Shown in pieces: positions 21,431 through 34,365 of a stretch of DNA of 34,365 bases (position 1 is the first letter of the stretch; every line of letters starts with the position of its first letter). The notes under the pieces were generated by a model that ran no database searches, was not told where the DNA came from, and saw only the letters and a program-made list of their open reading frames with translations. Location: contig JAYMTF010000527.1 in assembly GCA_036897485.1 (NCBI GenBank), positions 1 to 34,365 on the forward strand, written 5' to 3'. This DNA comes from Pelargonium nanum. Its lineage: Eukaryota > Streptophyta > Magnoliopsida > Geraniales > Geraniaceae. A program made the translations under genes and the position numbers.

Positions 21431-21481
21431 AATAATAGCTAGTGTACTCCTTTCAAAAAAAAAAATAATAGCTAGTGTACT
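21431..21481. repeat. 18-bp direct repeat
   Basis: AATAATAGCTAGTGTACT occurs at 21431-21448 and 21464-21481, separated by 15 mostly A bases. It lies within 60 bases of another such duplication. Confidence 0.85.
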
Positions 21482-21640
21482 AAAAGTATACATTTTTTCC
21501 TTATAGAATTATAGAAAAGTTAAACAGATTATAATTTATTCATGTTTGGTAAGATGTTTGCTACTCACGAAATTCATGCAGATTCATTTTTTGTGGCACA
21601 TGCAATGAATAAAACTATTGAGAAACCACTCACTGTGTTC

Positions 21641-21671
21641 GTAAATTTGGACTGGGGCGGGGTCAAGTTTT
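21641..21671. repeat. Dispersed repeat, copy B
   Basis: Reverse complement of 16525-16555 with one mismatch in 31 bases. Starts GTAAATTTGGACTGGGG. Confidence 0.85.
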
Positions 21672-22451
21672 GGTGGGTCAGCCTGAAAATAGATTGAACT
21701 GAGTTGATCTTTTGATGGGAACATAAATATTTATTTTCAAACATGTAATTGAGTTATATATATATAGTTTGTTGTTCTCAATTCTCATGCAGAGGATCAA
21801 TTAAACTGAAAAAATTAAACCAATATTAAATGTATAGTTTTTATTTTTAACTTTAAACTCTTAACATTATAAAATCCACTATAGTTTTCTTGTAATTTTG
21901 TCTAGAAATAAATACCTAAACACTTATTTTAAAACAAATTGAGTGCATTTATTACCAACAACACCAACGCCAAATAGCTTTTTTATTTTACATTACCGAC
22001 GTTCAATAGTTAAACTGCTACTCTACCGGTTCCAAAATAAACGTCCATTTATAAATAAAAAACAATGGTTGCAATATTAGTGTCCGCCTTTTCTAAATAA
22101 ATTAGTTATGTATGAAATAATTACTCGGATCCGAGTCATCATTCATTTTCTGCGTTTTCACGTTCTTTGATGTGAGATTTTTTAATAGTAGTGGTCAAGT
22201 GTTCTGGATAAGATAGGTAAAGAAAATTCAAGAAAAGAAAAGGGGACAGCTCTTTCCTAGTACATTTCTGAATTTCATCAACAAGTCTTGCTTTGTATCT
22301 TCTGCTGGTATGTAGATATTTTTCTGCTCTGTTCTCTGTAAAATAAAGCAAATTCAATTATTATTATTTTGTCATAAAAACTACGGACATCAACCTTGAA
22401 AAGTAAACCATAAACAGCTAGACTATTTCAGTCAACAACCACACATGTCAT

Positions 22452-22457
22452 GGTCAA
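22452..22457 (-). promoter_or_regulatory. W-box-like site upstream of gene 4
   Basis: GGTCAA, the reverse of TTGACC, the core bound by WRKY factors. A second GTCAA lies at 22431-22435. The word ATGGTCAACACATAC around the site is also found upstream of gene 5 at the same relative position. Confidence 0.45.
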
Positions 22458-22498
22458 CACATACACATCTCTCTCTGTACTGTACGGCTTTTATTCTC

Positions 22499-22504
22499 TA
22501 TATA
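22499..22504 (+). promoter_or_regulatory. TATA box of gene 4
   Basis: TATATA within CTATATAC, 99 bases before the ATG. The downstream leader (ACACACAACACTCATATT and CACAAAAGGTTTCT) is shared with gene 5. Confidence 0.6.
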
Positions 22505-22597
22505 CACACACAACACTCATATTTTGAGTTGATTATTGATCTTACATCACAAAAGGTTTCTCCTCTGTAATTTCACAATCTTGAGTTTATTTTGAAT

Positions 22598-28986
<6,389 letters not shown>

Positions 28987-29322
28987 ATTTTCTCAACTTG
29001 TATCTCATAAATTTTCAATGTTAAAGAGTAGAATTTTACTCTCTTTTTTTGTTTTCCTGATACATTCAAAATTTTACCTAAATTATCCATATTGTTTATC
29101 AAATAATTACAATGTCTTAAATTTTTTTTCAAATTTGTTATTGTTTTGCAAAATCGAACAAGATCTCAAAGGGAATTTAAAGCGCTTTATTAACCGCTTG
29201 ACCCAAAATGTCTTAGCTACTTGGAGCTTATTCATAAATATATAGTTCCCTAAACTATATATTCACAAAATTAGTTGTTCTTTCTCAATCTGTAGCAAAA
29301 TAATTCAAGAGTTGATGTTGAT

Positions 29323-29338
29323 GGAATGACTTGGTAGT
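29323..29338 (+). promoter_or_regulatory. Upstream motif shared by genes 5 and 3
   Basis: Identical 16-base word GGAATGACTTGGTAGT, second copy at 16577-16592. Confidence 0.5.
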
Positions 29339-29485
29339 GATTCGAGTGTGGATCGATAAAGAAAATTCAATTCTTTTTTTGTCATTAAAACTATCTTCAA
29401 CAACCTGGAAAAGTAGACCACAGACTATTTCAATATTAACTTAAAATCAGCAAATTAATTCCCACAACCACTTATTGGCATAAAT

Positions 29486-29491
29486 GGTCAA
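29486..29491 (-). promoter_or_regulatory. W-box-like site upstream of gene 5
   Basis: GGTCAA within ATGGTCAACACATAC, matching the gene 4 site. Its position just upstream of the TATA box is the same in both genes. Confidence 0.45.
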
Positions 29492-29503
29492 CACATACAT
29501 ACA

Positions 29504-29515
29504 TATATATATATA
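29504..29515 (+). promoter_or_regulatory. TATA box region of gene 5
   Basis: TATATATATATA, about 100 bases before the ATG, equivalent to the gene 4 TATA box. Confidence 0.6.
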
Positions 29516-29607
29516 CACTACACACAACACTCATATTTGAGTACATTTTTGACAACACAAAAGGTTTCTTTAATTTCTGTAATTGTACAACCTTGAGTTT
29601 GATTATC

Positions 29608-32600
29608 ATGTCCTCGAAACTTGTCTTTGCTTATTCCCTTTTCGCTTTAGCAACTTATTTTGCTTCCGGAGCAACTTTATTGCCAGATGAAGAAGGTACA
29701 TACGTGTGTATATATACATATATGTTCATTAATTACAATCATATTTGAAATAATTTTATTGATCTTATATATGTTCATTACGTGTACGTGTATGCATGTA
29801 TATATTATAGTAAAAGCTTTACGCGACATAGCGGAGACAATTGGGAAGACGGACTGGAATTTTGATGCTGATCCATGCAGCGGGGAGTCGGGATGGAACA
29901 CGACTAAACCAAAAGATGAGAGTTTCGCAAATGGAATTGCCTGTAATTGCTCCTTTCCGGACGCTCCTGCCTGTCATGTCGTTGCCATGTAATGTTCTCT
30001 CTCACACACACAATATTATGATGAACAAGTTTAATTATAAGTTCCAATATTAGTGCAGATTCAAGAAAATATAAGAACTTTTAAAATCTTTAGTATGCAA
30101 GTAGGAAAATGTGCATCAATTTATGTCAGATTGAATTTATCAAGAAAAACGGATTTTTTTTTATGCAACTTCTGATGTGTATGCATGTACATAAACAACA
30201 TGAGTCCGTACGTACACATGAGTGTGAGTATGAGGGCTCTATTAGGGTCTACTTAATTAATTATCTATATGGTTCACTACATATAATTAAGATCTTTTTT
30301 TAGTTATTAATTTTAACGTTATAAACTATTTATAAGAACTTTTAATAAAAAAAAAATTTAAGTGTTTATCAGCATTTTTTTACTAAGCAGTCAACAATAT
30401 TGTTAAAAATAGCCTAAAACACAAAAAAAAAATATATGAGAAATTAATCCAAACACACTTTAAAAAAAAAAGTATCATATTTTATTTAATAAATATCGTG
30501 TAGTTACACCTTGAGAATGCGAAATAGAAACATCGGACCTAGCAATCACATTGACCACCTTGTTTGTACAAGACTACTTCATAGACACAAAATCTATATA
30601 GAATTCGATAGATATACCTATCAAATAATTGTGCTGAATCATAACTACCACTAAATACCAACCCGAAATTCTTGGTTTCCTTTTCTCGGGCTCTAACTCC
30701 ACCAAACACCCTCTTAAAAGAAAGTAATACTTGTTTTATGACAAGAACACAAGAAAAATGAGATAATTATATGTTTTTGTTTTCATGATTAGCAATCTTC
30801 ATATTTACAATGAAATCGTTTTATTTATTTTTATCTGACCGTTACCTAATCACCAAAATTTAGTTTGGGTAACATTAAAGTCTATATAGCTTGAAATTAA
30901 TTTCTTCAAGTGACATTAATGGTCAACCACAACAGACCAAGTCCATTATTAATTAATTTCTTCTTATTTCACTTGCTTTATGCTCTGTCCCATAAAAGAA
31001 AAGTAGTTGACTTTGACCATAATATGGTTTTCTATGGAACTGAAACAGAATTCTGAAAGGACAGTCACTGCAAGGCATGATCCCCCCAGAGCTGGTCAGA
31101 TTACCATATCTACAAGAAATGTAAGTACACAACATAACCATTTAATTTGTCAATTCGATTTTAAGTTCAATCTGAAATAAAACCTTTCGATCTTGGCTTC
31201 GATCTTGCAGTGATCTTACTCGCAACTATCTCAATGGTACACTTCCCCGAGAATGGGGCACCACGAAACTAGTCAAAATGTACGTAAACGTACACTAATA
31301 ATTTCGTTACATTATTAACAACAAAAACTAACATATACATATGGGTGTAAAATGTTACTACAGAGCTTTGAACGCAAACCGGATATCGGGTTCAATCCCG
31401 AAAGAATTTGGAAACATCTCTACTTTGAGAGGATTGTGAGTCTAAAGATTAAACTCGTGTATTTATTTACCTTCCTCGCATATCAGTTAAATTAGCTATG
31501 CTGATATGGTACGCGCATAAAAAAAATTAATTGTTACTAACAAATTTGATATGTGAAACGAGTAGAATCCTCGAGTACAACAACCTTACGGGTGGTGTTC
31601 CTCTGGAACTTGGTAATCTCACACAAATTGAAAGAATGTAAGACCTTTCCATAATCTTGGTTTTGTAGATTTTGTAAGAAGTTGTAGTTATAGTATATGT
31701 GATGAGTGATGTTTTGTAATATCACAGAGTTCTTAGTTCGAATTATCTTAGCGGGGAATTGCCTCGGGAACTTGCGAGGCTGACCACTTTGACGGACTTG
31801 TAAGTTCCTAATATATTGTTTTTGGAGGATTTTGTGGCGATTATGATAATAATTCGTTTATGCAGTCGGATTGGGGACAACAATTTTACGGGAAATGTAC
31901 CTGATTATATCAAGAGATGGACAAATCTTGAAAAACTGTGAGTCCATATGTCACATTTTATAGATATGTTGTTTTGTATCTAATCAATTTTCGTTATATT
32001 TCTGTGACAACAGCTTTATGCAAGGAAGTGGTTTGAACGGTCCAATTCCTGACATTGCTGATTTGGTGAACTTAGTTGAATTGTTAGTATGATTTTTATT
32101 TTGGGTTGTTGTTGCTTATTTCATAAGTTTCAATACAAATTTCTTAACACAGTGATAATTTTTCGTTATCATCTCGCATACGATGCAGGAGAATCAGCGA
32201 TTTGAATGGACCTGAACAACCCTTTCCGCCCGTGTATAATCTGAAAAAGATGAAAACAATGTGAGTTAGATGCTTCTTTTTCTCAGTATAGTTACAAAAA
32301 GTAAATGTTCTGTTCAAATCTTAATTGAAGTGATATACAGGATATTGAGAAGTTGCAATATTCGGGATACACTACCCGACTATCTGGGGAATCTGAGTTC
32401 AAAGTTGCAACTAATGTTAGTAATCATTGATTTTCTTTTTCCAATTTGAATTGGAGATCATCAACTTCAGTTTAACTATATATGATCATGTTACAGAGAT
32501 CTCAGCTTCAACAAATTAAGTGGAAGAATTCCCGACGCTTATTCTAGTTTAAGTAGAGTTGATTATACGTAAGCAATCTGCTTTTTATCGCAAACTTAGT

Positions 32601-33954
32601 TAGATTTATAACATCTTACTGAATCAGAGATCTTGATTTTGTTTAGGTATTTAACTGGGAACTTACTGAATGGCTCTGTGCCTCATTGGATGCCAAAAAA
32701 AGGGGATGATCTGTGAGTTCTCCATATATTTTATAGTCTAAACACATATATATACACAAGACAATCATTTTAAGACTTTTGATACAACTTATTTAACAAG
32801 TTTAATACATATGTGCAGTGATCTTTCGTATAACAATTTCCGAGTTATTAACACAGAAAACTGTCAAGACAAGTCTGTGTACGAATATTGCTCTCTCATT
32901 TTCATTTCACTTCAATGTCTGTAATTACTATATTCTAACATATATTTACTTCATGCTCTTTTTTGTAGCAACTTGTTTGCCAACTCCTTAAAGGAAAATA
33001 ACTCGTAAGTTTTGAATCTATAAACATATAGTAAGTCGTGTTTTTCTTCGTGATCTTACAGTCGACTTTTCTTAAACCTTACATTGTTCTTGCAGTCGCA
33101 TTGTTCCATGTTTGGCAAGTATCACCTGTCCCAAAAGTAAGTTAACTCCGTCTTTCTTGCAGTCACATTGTTCAATTTACAAAACAATTCTTGATTCTTG
33201 ATTTTTAATGGCAGGATTGTACTACTCTCTTCGTATAAACTGTGGCGGCGGGAGTGTACCTATTGGTAAACATACAACATATGAAGCTGATACAGACTTA
33301 GCCGGGCCTGCGAGATTTTTCTTGAGTACAACGAATTGGGCGTTTAGCAACACCGGCAATTTCTTGGATGATGAGCGTATCGATGAATCCTACACTTGGA
33401 AAAATACATCAATACTCTCTAACAACATTAAAGATTCTCAACTTTACATGACTGCTCGCCTATCTCCTCTGTCTCTGACTTACTACGGATTTTGTCTGGG
33501 GAATGGAAACTATACCGTGCAACTCCATTTCGCTGAAATAATGTTTACCGATGACAAAACTTACCGGAGCCTTGGAAGGCGCATATTTGATGTCTACATT
33601 CAGGTACTTATAAGCCTAAGTGCACATAATTTGTACATTACTTTGTGTGCTTATTGTTTCCATAACTTTATCATATATACTGAAAATCGCGGTTCTAGCT
33701 CCTTTATGCTTGAAAATTTTGGTTAAATGTTGGATTATATGTACTTATTATGCAGGGGAAGCTGGTGTTGGAGGATTTTAATATCGCGGCTGCAGCAGGA
33801 GGAGCCGGGAAGGCAATAATAAAAAGCTTCACTACTCCGGTGACCAACAATACCTTGGAGATTCGTTTTTATTGGGCCGGAAAGGGGACAACTGATTTAC
33901 CTTCGTCGGGAGTGTATGGTCCTCTTGTATCAGCTATTTCTGTTGAACCTCAAG
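29608..33954 (+). CDS. Gene 5: LRR-malectin receptor-like kinase, 5' part (exons 1-18, cut by window edge)
   Basis: Eighteen intact exons: 29608-29695, 29811-29988, 31049-31120, 31211-31279, 31364-31435, 31566-31637, 31728-31799, 31866-31937, 32014-32082, 32189-32260, 32341-32415, 32497-32568, 32647-32712, 32819-32878, 32969-33004, 33096-33136, 33215-33603, 33756-33954. They encode about 591 residues: signal peptide (MSSKLVFAYSLFALATYFA), ten LRR exons, the cysteine-containing linker and the whole malectin-like domain. All exon lengths equal those of gene 4 through exon 18, and no stop or frameshift is seen. The last exon ends in phase 1 (GTT GAA CCT CAA G) at a normal GTATAT donor, so the gene should continue into a transmembrane exon. 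That exon is not in the window. Intron 18 starts like gene 4's, but a repeat-like sequence begins where the acceptor is expected. Whether a kinase follows to the right cannot be told from this window. Confidence 0.9.
29989..31048 (+). other. Gene 5 intron 2 (1060 bp)
   Basis: The donor is GTAATG, less usual than the GTATGT in gene 4. The first 150 bases and the last 160 resemble gene 4 intron 2. The middle (about 30300-30880) does not and has several A-runs, so it may hold an insertion. No ORF of note. Confidence 0.65.
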
Positions 33955-34365
33955 GTATATACATATAACATGTCTTTAAGAAACTAATCCAAACACTCTA
34001 AAAAATGAGCATTGTTAATTGTTTATAGTAACACTTGCTAGTTCTTTCTTGGGGTAATTGCGGATGCACCCCATGAACTTTAGCCTTGATGCAAATGTAT
34101 GCTTAGAACTATATTGCTCGGCAGATGACCCACATAAAGTTGTCCACACCCATTTCATCAGTTAAATCTAACTGAAATTGTGTCTCTTTCATCACATGCA
34201 CATCATGTGCCTTGTTAATTTGCGATAATTCCAAAAGTACCCTTCTTTGTTATTATTACCGTTTTTACTTTTTACCATGAATTTCATGAAGAACACAAGA
34301 AAATGATGAAGAACATTTCAGATCTTACAAAACTCATTCCCAAATCAAAATAATTCCAAATCAAA
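33955..34365 (+). other. Start of gene 5 intron 18, running off the window
   Basis: The first 40 bases match gene 4 intron 18 (TTTAAGAAACTAAT), and TAGTTCTTTCTT at 34039-34050 resembles that intron's end. Where gene 4 next has GTTTAAACAG and exon 19, gene 5 changes to unrelated sequence. Confidence 0.7.
34051..34365. mobile_element. Candidate repeat element inserted in gene 5 intron 18 (right end outside window)
   Basis: Starts GGGGTAATTGCGGATGCACC and contains CCATGAACTTTAGCCTTGATG and CCAAAAGTACCC. Words of this kind are familiar from dispersed, non-coding repeats of many flowering plants; this is from memory, not a search. The left boundary is inferred from the loss of similarity to gene 4 at the expected acceptor. 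The class and any terminal repeats cannot be told without the right end. Confidence 0.45.

Larger units (their letters stand above)
20759..22597. other. Spacer between truncated gene 3 and gene 4
   Basis: This is where the kinase exons of gene 3 would be expected, but none of the kinase motifs (GEGGFG, HRD, DFG, APEYA) is found on the + strand. It holds the transmembrane relic, a GC-richer unrelated block (20881-21140), AT-rich sequence with two small direct duplications (21331-21481), a dispersed repeat (21641-21671) and the gene 4 promoter. Confidence 0.7.
28987..29607. other. Intergenic region between genes 4 and 5
   Basis: Contains the gene 4 3' UTR and the gene 5 promoter, with no coding sequence. 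From about 29320 it resembles the upstream regions of genes 3 and 4, so the duplicated unit included the promoter. Confidence 0.7.

Overview
This window looks like nuclear DNA of a flowering plant, most likely a eudicot; I cannot name the species. The reasons are many short AT-rich GT-AG introns, LRR receptor kinases with a malectin-like domain of a plant-specific type, and plant-style promoters and repeats. I see no bacterial, viral or organellar genes, no rRNA or tRNA genes and no CRISPR array.

The window is a head-to-tail tandem array of five paralogous genes, all on the + strand. They belong to the LRR-RLK VIII-2 type: signal peptide, LRRs, malectin-like domain, one transmembrane helix, and a Ser/Thr kinase domain. 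From memory, the closest Arabidopsis relatives are At3g14840 (LIK1) and the At1g53420-53440 and At1g29720-29750 groups; no search was run. Full members have 24 coding exons. I traced every exon by hand, and exon lengths and intron phases match across the five genes.

Layout: gene 1 (118-6618) is complete, 1017 aa. Gene 2 (7772-16181) is complete through the kinase, 1000 aa. It has a 2.1-kb intron 2, an in-frame A14 tract in the malectin-like domain and an early stop that removes the usual C-terminal tail. Gene 3 (16830-20758) has exons 1-18 intact, but its transmembrane exon is broken and all kinase exons are missing, so it should encode a soluble LRR-malectin protein of about 611 aa. Gene 4 (22598-28986) is complete, 1014 aa. 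Gene 5 (29608 to the right edge) is intact through exon 18. A repeat-like sequence then begins in intron 18, just before the expected acceptor, and the window ends before any kinase exon.

Genes 3, 4 and 5 form a younger subgroup, sharing intron and promoter sequence as well as exons; genes 4 and 5 are closest. Genes 1 and 2 are more diverged. Full-length members would sense an apoplastic ligand or partner through LRR plus malectin-like domains and signal through an RD-type cytoplasmic kinase. Gene 3, if expressed, could bind the same ligand or partners without signalling. The most interesting feature is this kinase-less paralog next to its full-length sisters, in an array showing several stages of receptor duplication, remodelling and decay.
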